Shown one piece after another: positions 25,282 to 34,503 of a stretch of 64,000 nucleotides of DNA (positions are counted from its first letter, which is position 1; each line of letters opens with the position of its first letter). The notes below the pieces were generated by a model. That model was given only the letters and a program-made list of their open reading frames with translations, searched no databases and was not told where the DNA came from. Source of the stretch: Ferruginibacter sp. GTDB taxonomy: Bacteria > Bacteroidota > Bacteroidia > Chitinophagales > Chitinophagaceae. Where the stretch lies: the NCBI GenBank assembly GCA_025362235.1, contig JANYGZ010000023.1, forward strand, positions 1-64,000, read 5' to 3'. Made by a program: the position numbers and the translations under genes.

Positions 25282-25305
25282 AAACTATAATAAAGCAAAA
25301 CAATA

Positions 25306-27270
25306 ATGCTGCTGTTTAATGCCCGTTTCATGAATGCAAATTATTTACAGCAAGGCGAAAATGAAAAAGAACTTTTTCCTAATTATTACGGTAACGACTT
25401 AGGTTTAACATGGTCCGCACAACAATCGGCTTTTCGTATTTGGGCACCTGTTGCCGACAGGGCACAATTAAAATTATATAACCAGTGTACTGGCGGAAAA
25501 ATACTCCAAACCATTGAATTAGAAAAAGCAGAACAGGGAACCTGGGTGGCAACCATCCCGCGCAATAAAGAGGGATTATATTATACTTTTTGTATTGAAT
25601 ACAATGGCGGGTGGCTTGAGGATGTACCCGATCCCTATGCAAAAGCAACCGGCACCAATGGCAAACGTGCAATGATTATTGATTTAAAGAAAACCAATCC
25701 TGATGACTGGGCAAACGACGAATCACCTCCATTGAAAAACCCTACCGATGCTATTATTTACGAGTTACATATACGGGACGCCAGTATCAACGCCAATAGT
25801 GGTATTAACGGTAAAGGAAAATTTTTAGGGCTTACCGAAACAGGCACCAAAAATAATGAAGGCTTTGCTACAGGTATTGATCATTTAATAGAATTGGGTG
25901 TAACGCATATTCACCTGCTGCCGTTTTTTGATTTTAATTCGGTAGATGAATCGGATACAGTAAATGCACAATACAATTGGGGATACGATCCATTAAATTA
26001 TAACAGCCCCGAAGGTTCTTATGCAACCAATACTGAAGATGGCAGTGTGCGGATAAGAGAATTAAAAAAGCTTATCAAAACATTTCATGATAATGGATTA
26101 GCAGTGGTAATGGATGTTGTGTACAATCATACTGCACTAACCGAACATTCCTATTTTAATCAACTGGTGCCTGGTTATTATTACCGCAAAACAAAGGAGG
26201 GTGCATTTAGTAATGCTACAGCATGTGGCAATGAAACCGCCAGCGAAAAAGAAATGATGCGGATGTTTATGCTTCAATCTGTTTTGTATTGGGTAACCGA
26301 GTATCATGTAGACGGTTTTAGATTCGACCTGATGGGGGTGCATGATATTGAAACAATGAATATAATTTCGGCAGCAGTACACAAAATAAAACCAGGGATA
26401 TTATTGTATGGCGAGGGTTGGGTGCCGGGCAGTTCTACCCTGCCGGAAACTGTGCTGGCAGTAAAAAAGAATTCAGCTTTGTTAAATGATATTGCAGTAT
26501 TTAGCGACGAGCTGCGGGACGGTATTAAAGGCGCTGTATTTGATGATGCCAGTAAAGGTTTTGTAAGCAACAACCCAGGTATGGAAGAAAGCGTAAAATT
26601 TGGTATTGTTGCCGCCTGCGAACACCCACAGGTTATTTACAGCAAGGTAAATTATAGCAAAGCAGCTTATGCCAAATCGCCGGGTAATATCATTAACTAT
26701 GCCGACTGCCATGACAATCACACACTATGGGACAAACTATGTATTAGTGCCGCCAGCGCAACAAACGAAGAAAGAATATCAATGCATAAACTGGCATTAT
26801 CTATTGTGCTTACTTCGCAAGGCATTCCTTTTTTACATGCAGGTACAGAGTTTTTGCGCAGCAAAAAAGGTATAGAAAATTCTTATAACTCACCCGACAG
26901 TATAAATGCTATTGACTGGAGTTTAAAAACAAAAAATAGAGAAGTGTTTAGTTATGTGCAGCAATTAATAAAAATGCGAAAGGAACATCCGGCATTTACC
27001 CTGCAAACAGCAGCGCAAATAAAAGATAACTTCCATTTTTTTGAAACTGTTCCTGGTGTAATTGGTTATCAAATAAACGGCACTGCGGTAAACGACAGCT
27101 GGCAACAAATACAGCTTTGGTTTAATGGAACCAATGTTGAAAATACAATTGCACAACCAATAAAAACAATTTTTAAAAAAGCCATTGAAAACAATTTTTT
27201 TGTTGTTCCCGAACCTGCGGATATATTGATATTACAGCCATATAGCTGTACTTTAATTTACAGCGATTGA
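25306..27270 (+). CDS. pulA: Type I pullulanase (GH13)
   Basis: The 654-aa enzyme has an N-terminal CBM48-like domain (WSAQQSAFRIWAPVADRAQL), then a GH13 catalytic barrel. Diagnostic is YNWGYDPLNYNSPEGSY, the type I pullulanase signature; further motifs are DVVYNHT, DGFRFDLMG (nucleophile Asp near 341), GEGW (acid/base Glu near 371) and DCHDNHTLWD. It cleaves alpha-1,6 branch points of pullulan, starch or glycogen. No signal peptide is visible, so it probably acts on glycogen-derived dextrins in the cytoplasm. The ATG at 25306 is used; a start at 25330 is possible. Confidence 0.92.
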   Translation: MLLFNARFMNANYLQQGENEKELFPNYYGNDLGLTWSAQQSAFRIWAPVADRAQLKLYNQCTGGKILQTIELEKAEQGTWVATIPRNKEGLYYTFCIEYNGGWLEDVPDPYAKATGTNGKRAMIIDLKKTNPDDWANDESPPLKNPTDAIIYELHIRDASINANSGINGKGKFLGLTETGTKNNEGFATGIDHLIELGVTHIHLLPFFDFNSVDESDTVNAQYNWGYDPLNYNSPEGSYATNTEDGSVRIRELKKLIKTFHDNGLAVVMDVVYNHTALTEHSYFNQLVPGYYYRKTKEGAFSNATACGNETASEKEMMRMFMLQSVLYWVTEYHVDGFRFDLMGVHDIETMNIISAAVHKIKPGILLYGEGWVPGSSTLPETVLAVKKNSALLNDIAVFSDELRDGIKGAVFDDASKGFVSNNPGMEESVKFGIVAACEHPQVIYSKVNYSKAAYAKSPGNIINYADCHDNHTLWDKLCISAASATNEERISMHKLALSIVLTSQGIPFLHAGTEFLRSKKGIENSYNSPDSINAIDWSLKTKNREVFSYVQQLIKMRKEHPAFTLQTAAQIKDNFHFFETVPGVIGYQINGTAVNDSWQQIQLWFNGTNVENTIAQPIKTIFKKAIENNFFVVPEPADILILQPYSCTLIYSD

Positions 27271-27380
27271 ATTTTTATTTACAAAAAAAATTCGGCAAAA
27301 TCAGCTGTAACATTAATAAATGGGTTATTTATCCAAATGATACAAAAGGCACTGACAACCTGGTGCTGATTACCGTATAA

Positions 27381-27527
27381 TACAATTACCCCATTTGGCG
27401 AAAACTAAATATTGGTTTACAAATCAATTATTATAAACGAACTGCAGAGTATAATGATTTCTCCGATTTTCGAAATATCAAAAATGAATATTATAATTTT
27501 AGGGCAATGATAAGTTTTGGGTTGTAA
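27381..27527 (+). pseudogene. Remnant of a beta-barrel protein C-terminus
   Basis: The frame encodes WRKLNIGLQINYYKRTAEYN then DFSDFRNIKNEYYNFRAMIS and ends FGL-stop, the pattern of the last strands of an outer-membrane barrel. It has no start codon or signal peptide and is closed upstream by TAA, so only a fragment remains. Confidence 0.5.
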
Positions 27528-27619
27528 ATTTATTGGCCGTAATTCTTTTCTTTCTTAAAACAGTAGGCCATCTTAAAGCTTCATACTATGATCAAAAAGT
27601 GGTTTTCTCACAAATCAGG

Positions 27620-27713
27620 TTTCACACAAAGAACGCAACGAAAACAAAGAACACAAAGCAATACATTGTTGTATTCTTCTTTGTAAACTTTGTATTCTTT
27701 GTCTCTTTGTGTG
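27620..27713. repeat. Large imperfect inverted repeat of CACAAAG units
   Basis: TTTCACACAAAG and further ACAAAG/ACACAAAG units on the left (27620-27658) mirror CTTTGT units and CTTTGTGTGAAA on the right (27676-27713). The two arms could form a stem of about 35 bp with bulges in single-stranded DNA or RNA. It fills most of the gap before the esterase/SMP-30 gene. Confidence 0.65.
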
Positions 27714-27811
27714 AAATAAATTTATTTTTTTAAAACTTTTGCTTATTGCTATAAAAAGAATACAGAACTTTAGAAGAAAAATATTTATTCCATTATTTAA
27801 ATGCTTCCATT

Positions 27812-29566
27812 ATGAATAAATTATTTCTACTTGTATTGCTTTTAGTTTTGCCAGTTATATTTTTTGGCCAGGCTCCGGCAATAAAATATGATACAGACTC
27901 TGCTTCCATAGAACAGCTTGGCGTACCAAAGGGAGAAATTTTAAAATTTACTTTCGAAAGTTCTAAAATATTCCCTGGTACATCGCGGCAATACTGGGTA
28001 TACGTGCCTGCACAATACCAGCCCGAAAAACCAGCCTGTGTGTATATTAACCAGGACGGTATTCAATGGAAAGCTCCAACCGTATTTGACAACCTGATAT
28101 ATAAACATGAAATGCCTGTTACTATTGGCATTTTTATTACGCCCGGCCGTGTAGTTGCTGCCAATGCGCAAACTGCCAATGACCGCTTTAACCGAAGTTT
28201 TGAATATGATGGCTTGGGAGATGCTTATGCCCGTTTTTTACTGGAAGAAATTTTACCTGAAGTAGAAAAACAAAAAACAAGTGATGGTCGTGCCATCCGT
28301 TTATCAAAAAATGGCAACGACCGTGCCATTGGCGGATCAAGCAGCGGTGCTGTTTGCGCATTTACTGCAGCATGGGAACATCCAAAAGAATTTACACGGG
28401 TGTTTAGTGCTATTGGTACATACATTGGTCTCCGGGGTGCAGAACGTTACCCAACATTGATAAGAAAATACGAGCCCAAACCGATAAGGGTTTTTTTACA
28501 GGATGGATCAAACGATTTAAATATTTATGCCGGCGATTGGTGGATGGCCAATGAAACAATGGAAAGGGCACTAACATTTGCCGGTTACGAACACGAACAT
28601 GTTTGGGGAGCCGATGGCCATAACGGTAACCAGGGTACTTCAATTTTTCCTGCTGCCATGCGGTGGTTATGGAAAGGCTGGCCATCCGCTATAACAACCG
28701 GATCATCGAAGAACCAGTTCTTAAGCAGTATATTAATTCCAGGGCAGGATTGGGAACTGATTGGTGAAGGGTACACATTTACAGAAGGCACGGCAGCCGA
28801 TGCAACCGGCACTGTTTTTTTTCATGATATCCCCAATTCAAAAACATATAAAGTATCTACCGATGGAAAATTATCAACACTGCCAGTGAATGCAAAAAAA
28901 GCAAGTGGTACTACTTTTGGCGCAGATGGAAAACGCTATACAGCTGCAGGTGGAGCAAAGCAAATAATAAGTTATGATGGTAACGAAAAAGAAACAGTAA
29001 TGGCCGATTCAATTTCGGGCAACGACCTGGTAATGGCAAAAAATGGCAACCTGTATGTTACCTCGCCTGATGGAACTGAAAAGCCTGGAAAAATATATCT
29101 TATACGGCCCAATGGCCAAAAAATTATTGTTGATGAAGGAATAAAATTTCCCAACGGCATTACCTTTACACCCGATCAAACACAATTGTATGTTACAGAA
29201 TCTACTTCGCATTGGATGTGGATATATTCGATAAATACTGATGGGACACTAGCCAATAAACAACGGTATGGCTGGCTGCATGTACCCGATGGCAGCAACA
29301 ATGCATGGGCAGATGGGCTTAAATGCGATACTGCCGGCAGGGTGTATGTGTGCACAAATCTCGGCATACAGGTACTTGACCAGCTTGGCCGTGTAAATGC
29401 CATTATACCTGTGCCCAGCGGGCAAGTTAGTAATTGCTGTTTTGGTGGCGTTGATTTTAATATTTTATACATTTCCTGTAATGATAAAATATACCGTAGA
29501 AGATTAAACACACGGGGAGCCAATTCATTTGAAAATCCCTACAACCCTAAAATTCCAAATCTTTAA
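27812..29566 (+). CDS. Exported esterase fused to an SMP-30/gluconolactonase-like propeller
   Basis: The 584-aa protein has a signal peptide (LLVLPVIFFGQ). Residues about 40-285 form an alpha/beta hydrolase of the Fes/esterase-D type, with nucleophile motif GGSSSGA, an Asp in FLQDGSNDLN and a His in GHNGNQG. Residues about 305-575 form a six-bladed propeller of the SMP-30/gluconolaconase/LRE type (FTEGTAADATGTVFFHD, FPNGITFTPDQTQLYVTES, DGLKCDTAGRVYVCT). Both halves look intact. The combination suggests deesterification followed by lactone or sugar-acid processing of plant-derived compounds in the periplasm; that is inference. Confidence 0.82.
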   Translation: MNKLFLLVLLLVLPVIFFGQAPAIKYDTDSASIEQLGVPKGEILKFTFESSKIFPGTSRQYWVYVPAQYQPEKPACVYINQDGIQWKAPTVFDNLIYKHEMPVTIGIFITPGRVVAANAQTANDRFNRSFEYDGLGDAYARFLLEEILPEVEKQKTSDGRAIRLSKNGNDRAIGGSSSGAVCAFTAAWEHPKEFTRVFSAIGTYIGLRGAERYPTLIRKYEPKPIRVFLQDGSNDLNIYAGDWWMANETMERALTFAGYEHEHVWGADGHNGNQGTSIFPAAMRWLWKGWPSAITTGSSKNQFLSSILIPGQDWELIGEGYTFTEGTAADATGTVFFHDIPNSKTYKVSTDGKLSTLPVNAKKASGTTFGADGKRYTAAGGAKQIISYDGNEKETVMADSISGNDLVMAKNGNLYVTSPDGTEKPGKIYLIRPNGQKIIVDEGIKFPNGITFTPDQTQLYVTESTSHWMWIYSINTDGTLANKQRYGWLHVPDGSNNAWADGLKCDTAGRVYVCTNLGIQVLDQLGRVNAIIPVPSGQVSNCCFGGVDFNILYISCNDKIYRRRLNTRGANSFENPYNPKIPNL

Positions 29567-29591
29567 TTGTATTCACTATAACAAAATAAAA

Positions 29592-29626
29592 ATGCTGATG
29601 CATTTATTGAATAAAAGCATCAGCAT
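29592..29626. terminator. Terminator between convergent genes
   Basis: A 10-bp perfect stem, ATGCTGATGC with GCATCAGCAT, with a 15-nt A/T loop lies between the esterase fusion gene and the small membrane-protein gene. The T-run is weak on either side. Confidence 0.5.
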
Positions 29627-29652
29627 CTAATAATAAAATTTCCATCACATAT

Positions 29653-29808
29653 CTATACAGAAGACCTACCACCTATTACCCGCATTATTATAGCAATGAT
29701 AGCAATTACCAACAGTACGTGAATTAATCCACCGGCACTGTAAGCAAACACTCCAATAGCCCATCCAATAATGAGTATTACCGCAACAACATAAAGTAAG
29801 TTATTCAT
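29653..29808 (-). CDS. Lmo0937-family small membrane protein
   Basis: This 51-aa ORF begins MNNLLYVVAVILIIGWAIGV. It has two membrane helices split by a Gly-rich turn (FAYSAGGLIHVLLVIAIIAI) and a short basic tail (MRVIGGRSSV). It matches the common Lmo0937/DUF5670 family, found widely in stress-associated contexts, with no known biochemical role. The start is the only ATG that gives a full first helix. A 14-bp motif shared with the region upstream of the gene at 40264 lies 114 bp before the start. Confidence 0.8.
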   Translation of the reverse strand: MNNLLYVVAVILIIGWAIGVFAYSAGGLIHVLLVIAIIAIIMRVIGGRSSV

Positions 29809-30138
29809 AACATTGTTTTTATTAGTTAAAGATATTTTCTATTATTCCATTATTGTACCAGATTATTATAACTCAAAATAAAAATTTAAAAAGGGCTACT
29901 GCTGCTTTTGTGTACCAAGGCGGGGATTATTTTACCCAGTATGTTTATAACACCTCACCCTTTTATTTTTTATTTATATGCTTTGTCATTTTAAAAAAGT
30001 AACTGTAGCGGGACTTTATTTTTTAAGAAAGCATCAATTACAATCCCAAAAACAACAATTTTTTTATTTCGCCATTCCTTTAACTTTATACTACCTTAGG
30101 GATGTCTTTTATTAAATTATAATTCTAACAAAGCTGCC
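29809..30138. other. Intergenic region with shared 14-bp motif
   Basis: No gene is visible. The notable item is GGGGATTATTTTAC at 29922-29935, repeated exactly at 40410-40423. Both are upstream of minus-strand genes encoding membrane proteins. Confidence 0.5.
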
Positions 30139-30843
30139 ATGAAAAATAAAATATCCCCTAAAAAAGTATGCCTTGTTATAAGCATACTCTGGTTGTTACT
30201 ACCGGTTAATACAATATCTCAAACCGTTAAAAAAAATACGGCCGATACCGGATGGAGACAACTTTTTAATGGCAAAGACCTCCTCGGGTGGAAACATGTA
30301 GGCAAAGGCACCAGCGTATTGGAGTACGGTATGATACATGGCAAGGGTGGCATGGGCCTTTTGTATTATGCAAATGAAAAATTTAGCAATTGCACCATCA
30401 GGGTGGTATACAAAATGCAGAAAGAAAATAGCAATTCAGGCGTATTTATCCGCATACCCATACAGCCTTTGGAAGAATGGATGCCTGTATTTTATGGGTA
30501 CGAAGTACAGATTGATAATCATCCGGAAACGAGTGGTGAAGATGATTACCATATTACGGGAACCTTATATTCCTTAACAAAGCCATTGGCCAAACCGGGC
30601 AAACCCGGCCCAGAATGGAACACCATGGAAATTACGCTGGATGGCCCACACACCATGGTGTATGTAAATGGCCAAAAAGTTACCGACTATACAGAAGGCG
30701 ATCCAACACCGGAACGTAAATTTGATTTTGAACCAATGCGGGGCAGAAGGCCGGATGTTGGCTATATCGGTTTACAAAACCATGGTGACGATGATGTGGT
30801 TTACTTTAAAGAAGTTGCTGTAAAACCGATTGTTAAAAAATAA
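30139..30843 (+). CDS. DUF1080 (3-keto-disaccharide hydrolase-like) exported protein
   Basis: The 234-aa protein has a signal peptide (ILWLLLPVNTISQ) and a single DUF1080 jelly-roll domain, opening with the hallmark WRQLFNGKDLLGWK and continuing with NSGVFIRIP and GYIGLQNHGDDDVVYFKEV. This concanavalin-like family includes hydrolases or lyases of 3-keto-glycosides. It lies 11 bp before a Gfo/Idh/MocA dehydrogenase gene. That pairing fits a pathway in which a sugar is oxidised at C3 and the glycosidic bond is then cut. The exact sugar is unknown. Confidence 0.85.
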   Translation: MKNKISPKKVCLVISILWLLLPVNTISQTVKKNTADTGWRQLFNGKDLLGWKHVGKGTSVLEYGMIHGKGGMGLLYYANEKFSNCTIRVVYKMQKENSNSGVFIRIPIQPLEEWMPVFYGYEVQIDNHPETSGEDDYHITGTLYSLTKPLAKPGKPGPEWNTMEITLDGPHTMVYVNGQKVTDYTEGDPTPERKFDFEPMRGRRPDVGYIGLQNHGDDDVVYFKEVAVKPIVKK

Positions 30844-30854
30844 TAATTACCGCC

Positions 30855-32378
30855 ATGAAAAAAATAAAAAACACTTCATCAAATAAAAAAACAAGCCGGA
30901 AAGATTTTATAAAAAAAACTACATTGGCAACAGCCGTTTTTTATATTGTACCCCGTTTTGTATTAGGCGGAAAAGGTTTTGTGGCACCCAGCGATAAATT
31001 ATACATCGCCGCGGTAGGTTGTGGTGGCGAGGCAGAAAATGATATTCATCATTATGCCACTGCACCAAAAAAAAATGCAACCATTGCTTTTTTGTGCGAT
31101 GTAGATGAGCGGCAGGCCGCACCCCGCCGGAAGGAATTTCCTGCTGCAAAATTTTACCACGACTGGCGGGAAATGTTTGAAAAAGAAAACAAAAATTTTG
31201 ATGCAGTTACGGTAGCTATACCCGATCATAACCATGCTGTTGTTGGCCTAAGCGCCATGAAATTAAATAAACATTTATACCTTCAAAAACCTTTAACGCA
31301 TGATATTTATGAGGCCCGTGTGCTCACCGAAGCAGCAAAAAAATATAAGGTAGTTACACAAATGGGCGACCAGGGTGCCAGCTGTGATGGTATGCGCACC
31401 ATGCGTGAATGGTTTGAAGCGGGGCTTATAGGCGATATAGAAAAAGTATATTGCTGGACGGACAGGCCTGTTTGGCCGCAAGGTATTCAATGGCCTAAAT
31501 CAACACCGGTAGTGCCCAAAGAACTTAATTGGGACCTGTGGCTGGGTACAGCACAACAAACAAATTATATTGATAACCTTGTTCCATTTAACTGGCGTGG
31601 CTGGTGGAGCTTTGGTACCGGTGCCCTTGGCGATATGGGTTGTCATATAATGGGACCTCCATTTAAATTACTGGAACTGGGTTACCCAACAGATGTTTCG
31701 GGTAGCGCCAGTACGGTGTACAATGGAATTTTTAAAGAAGGCATTTATCCAGAAAGCGGCCCCGTTTCCAGCTCAATAAAATTTGTGTTTAAACAAAAAA
31801 ATGGCAACAATTTAAACCTGTATTGGATGGATGGCGGTATTACCCCTGAGCGGCTTACAGAGTTGGACCCCGATGTAAATATGAACGATGCGTTGGGCGA
31901 CTTTCCGGGTGAAAATGATTTTGAAGGTTGTACCCTTTTTGTTGGAACAAAGGGGAAAGTCTCCTGTGGCTGGGGCGGTAGTCATCCAAGGCTATTGCCG
32001 CTTTCGCTCAATAAAGATGTGCATGTGCCGGAAAAATATCCACGTGTTGAAGGTGGTATGGATGGCCATTGGTGGCAATGGGTCGATGCCAGTATTGCGG
32101 GCTATGGAAAAATGGAAACAGACTCTCCTTTTATTGGCTATGCAGGGCCATTGACCGAAACTGTATTGCTGGGTAATTTATTATTGCGGAGTTTTAATAT
32201 TCAGCAAAAAATAAAACGCAACGACCCTGTATATGGAAATATGGAAGGTTACAAATTTAACGGCAGGTATATCGATTTAAAATGGGATGGAGAAAATATG
32301 AAGATCACCAATTTTGAACCCGCCAATCAATTTATAAAAAGAGAATACAGAAGTGGGTGGGGATCGCTTACATTGTAA
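30855..32378 (+). CDS. Exported Gfo/Idh/MocA-family oxidoreductase
   Basis: The 507-aa protein starts with a basic leader (SRKDFIKKTTLATAVFYIVP), a Tat-like exported N-terminus with a diverged twin-arginine motif (only one Arg, SRK). A Rossmann NAD(P) domain follows (LYIAAVGCGGEAENDIHHYA), then FLCDVDE, the catalytic-type EKP region replaced by LQKPLTHD, and the C-terminal substrate domain (FNWRGWWSFGTGALGDMGCH). The long C-terminus is typical of Bacteroidota and Planctomycetes secreted members. It is co-transcribed with the DUF1080 gene 11 bp before it and probably oxidises a sugar or glycoside. Confidence 0.85.
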   Translation: MKKIKNTSSNKKTSRKDFIKKTTLATAVFYIVPRFVLGGKGFVAPSDKLYIAAVGCGGEAENDIHHYATAPKKNATIAFLCDVDERQAAPRRKEFPAAKFYHDWREMFEKENKNFDAVTVAIPDHNHAVVGLSAMKLNKHLYLQKPLTHDIYEARVLTEAAKKYKVVTQMGDQGASCDGMRTMREWFEAGLIGDIEKVYCWTDRPVWPQGIQWPKSTPVVPKELNWDLWLGTAQQTNYIDNLVPFNWRGWWSFGTGALGDMGCHIMGPPFKLLELGYPTDVSGSASTVYNGIFKEGIYPESGPVSSSIKFVFKQKNGNNLNLYWMDGGITPERLTELDPDVNMNDALGDFPGENDFEGCTLFVGTKGKVSCGWGGSHPRLLPLSLNKDVHVPEKYPRVEGGMDGHWWQWVDASIAGYGKMETDSPFIGYAGPLTETVLLGNLLLRSFNIQQKIKRNDPVYGNMEGYKFNGRYIDLKWDGENMKITNFEPANQFIKREYRSGWGSLTL

Positions 32379-32436
32379 AAATTTTTGCATCTTTAGCTGT
32401 TTCTTTATCGACAAGACAAGTAGAGGATTAATAATT

Positions 32437-33096
32437 TTAACTTGATATTTCTTTAACCAAAAACTCACTTATAATATTGGGTTGCTTGTAAACCATAAAA
32501 TGATCTCCATTTTTAATCCTTATCTGTGGCTTATCAATTAATATTATTGGAAATGTTTTATCTAAATCGCCGTGAATTTGTATAATTTTTGTTGTTGGTA
32601 ATGTATTCGGGTTTTTCCATTCTGAGAGATTTTTAAAAGCCCATTGTAAATATGTATTTGACTGTTTATTGAACATATCTATAAATAATCCTTTTTCTTC
32701 TTCGGTCTTATACCCATGACGATTCCCCCAAAAATTTAATGTATTTGTAACCAGATATTTCGTAAAAAACTTGTAAAATCTTAACGGAGCTGCCAACTTA
32801 AAATGAAATGGAAGTTCATTTCTTGACTTGATGCTTGAAATCAATACAATTTTATGTACTTTTTTTATAGCCGCAATTTCCTGGCTAATAACTCCCCCAA
32901 ATGAATGACCAACTAAAATTATTTCTTCATGATTTTCTTCAATAGTAGATGATAGCCTTGTAGCATAACTGGTGATACTTTCTTTACTACTAAGTGGTTC
33001 AATCCATTCAACATATTGAACGTCCAGTCCACCTAAGTTTAATTTCTGAAATATTCTGTTATCAAAGCCAAGTCCTGGAATAAAATAAATTTTCAT
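32437..33096 (-). CDS. Alpha/beta hydrolase
   Basis: The 219-aa protein has the oxyanion-strand motif IPGLGFDNRIF, the nucleophile elbow GHSFGG near residue 85, a late acid (HGDLDKTFP) and a final His in KNGDHFMVYK, so the triad looks complete. It is short for the family and lacks a large cap. It has no signal peptide, so it is probably a cytoplasmic esterase or hydrolase of unknown substrate. It converges on the oxidoreductase gene and backs onto the repeat-bracketed cassette. Its composition is more AT-rich than the neighbouring core genes. Confidence 0.72.
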   Translation of the reverse strand: MKIYFIPGLGFDNRIFQKLNLGGLDVQYVEWIEPLSSKESITSYATRLSSTIEENHEEIILVGHSFGGVISQEIAAIKKVHKIVLISSIKSRNELPFHFKLAAPLRFYKFFTKYLVTNTLNFWGNRHGYKTEEEKGLFIDMFNKQSNTYLQWAFKNLSEWKNPNTLPTTKIIQIHGDLDKTFPIILIDKPQIRIKNGDHFMVYKQPNIISEFLVKEISS

Positions 33097-33213
33097 TGAT
33101 TACTTTTAATAATTTACAGCACCTCGCTTTTTTTGTAGAAAATTTTCCGTTACAAAACAAATATACTTACAAGATGAATAGATTAAACTCTTGTATGATT
33201 TTTACACACTCTA

Positions 33214-33320
33214 TTCCACGCACAGTTTCCTGAAAGGAACTGTGCGTACTACGGAGCAATACATTTAACCCAATGAAGATTTGTATTTTTCCTTCCCTTT
33301 ACATCATTTGCCTATGTCCC
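33214..33320. repeat. Direct repeat bracketing a two-gene cassette, left copy
   Basis: About 107 bp match the segment at 34310-34417 in the same orientation with a few substitutions. Shared blocks include ACTGTGCGTACTA, GGAGCAATACATTTA and ATGAAGATTTGTATTTTTCC. Each copy begins with a hairpin (GCACAGT paired with ACTGTGC). The rest of the 33097-33512 gap shows no convincing gene. Confidence 0.75.
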
Positions 33321-33512
33321 CAAACACTGCATTTAGTTAATCGTAGTGCTTAAATTCTATTCTTTCCCCCTTGTTCCGGTGATGGACTGGAGTAGAAAAT
33401 ATTTTTTTAAACCCTGCGTATATCCCTGATGCGTTGACAGGCGTGCTTAAACCGAGTCTATAGCCCCCTAATTTACTCCAAACATTTGCCCCTTTTTTGG
33501 TATCTTGTGACA

Positions 33513-34040
33513 GTGAAAAAAGCAAAAATAAATTACCTGGATTTTGAGGTCGACAAACTTACCCGTTCTATAGAAAATGTTTCAACGGGTGACAGTTTTC
33601 CAACAGAAATTTCTTTTTTATTGAAATCGGATTTAAAATTAGTAACAAAGAAAAATGGGTGGTTGTTTAACTGGAAAAAAGAATTGGATGCCCCGGAAAA
33701 GGAAGTTTATAAACTTACTATTCAAGGCAATCCGACAATAATTCAAGGATTGGTAAGCTTAAGTATTGAACCTGACCATATGTATATGTACCTAATTGAA
33801 AGCGCTCCATTTAATAAAGGGAAATCAAAAATTTATTTAGGAGTTCCGGGAAACCTGGTTGCTTATGCCTGCAGGCTTTCTTTCCAAAGAGGGTTTGATG
33901 GGTTTATTGCATTTCATTCAAAAACAAAACTTATTAATCATTACATAAAAAGCTTAGGGGCATTTCATGTTGGCGGTCTTTTAAAGACTATAGATTCGCT
34001 GCCAGCTAAAACATTAATCGAAAAATACTTTAAATCATAA
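33513..34040 (+). CDS. GNAT-like hypothetical protein, first gene of the cassette
   Basis: Taking GTG at 33513 (GTG at 33507 and TTG at 33486 are alternatives), the product is 175 aa. It begins VKKAKINYLDFEVDKLTRSI. The second half has acetyltransferase features: SLSIEPDHMYMYLIESAPFN, then GVPGNLVAYACRLSFQRGFDG where a CoA loop would sit, then FIAFHSKTKLINHYIKSLGA, a GNAT-type helix-strand ending. The assignment is by fold pattern only. Its stop is 3 bp before a 58-aa ORF, a spacing typical of coupled pairs such as toxin-antitoxin genes, and the pair is bracketed by direct repeats. Confidence 0.55.
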   Translation: MKKAKINYLDFEVDKLTRSIENVSTGDSFPTEISFLLKSDLKLVTKKNGWLFNWKKELDAPEKEVYKLTIQGNPTIIQGLVSLSIEPDHMYMYLIESAPFNKGKSKIYLGVPGNLVAYACRLSFQRGFDGFIAFHSKTKLINHYIKSLGAFHVGGLLKTIDSLPAKTLIEKYFKS

Positions 34041-34043
34041 ATC

Positions 34044-34220
34044 ATGGGCTTAATTAAAGAACCTTTAGATGTCGACTTTTATGTACAGTCAAAACCTTTA
34101 ACACAAAAGGAAAGAGAAGCTATTAGTGAACATATACGTAAATACAAGGAGAAAATTGCAAAACAAAAAAGCAGGAGGCTTTCTGTAAAAAAGAATGCTC
34201 CTGTTAAATTAAAAGTATAA
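34044..34220 (+). CDS. Small basic protein, second gene of the cassette
   Basis: This 58-aa ORF (MGLIKEPLDVDFYVQSKPLT, then KEREAISEHIRKYKEKIAKQ and a Lys/Arg-rich tail) starts 3 bp after the GNAT-like gene. It looks like an extended N-terminal segment followed by one amphipathic helix, similar in layout to small antitoxins or partner peptides. I recall near-identical short ORFs behind similar genes in other Bacteroidota but cannot verify this here. There is no transmembrane segment. Confidence 0.6.
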   Translation: MGLIKEPLDVDFYVQSKPLTQKEREAISEHIRKYKEKIAKQKSRRLSVKKNAPVKLKV

Positions 34221-34309
34221 GCACAAAATTGGGCAGCTTAATTTATCTGTGACACTATAACATAAGTGAAATTATTTTGTCCTGACAGAGTCAATATGTT
34301 TTGTCCCTC

Positions 34310-34417
34310 TTCCCGGCACAGTCTGATGCAAGGGACTGTGCGTACTAAGGAGCAATACATTTAGCCTATGAAGATTTGTATTTTTCCTTCCAAATTACAT
34401 CCGTGGCCAGTGTCCCT
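34310..34417. repeat. Direct repeat bracketing a two-gene cassette, right copy
   Basis: Same orientation and layout as the copy at 33214-33320. The hairpin here is GCACAGTC with GACTGTGC around a 10-nt loop. The two copies are 1.1 kb apart. Confidence 0.75.
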
Positions 34418-34503
34418 GCTAATGCTTTCAGTAATGAATTAAAGTAAAAGAAGCAGTTTGCAAAGAATCACAAACAAATTATCAAAAGTCATACCCTATC
34501 AGA

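Noticed and set aside
33337-33525. 62-aa minus-strand ORF before the cassette
   Set aside because: Low support: it overlaps the start of the GNAT-like gene and has no recognised family; kept only as possible repeat-derived sequence.
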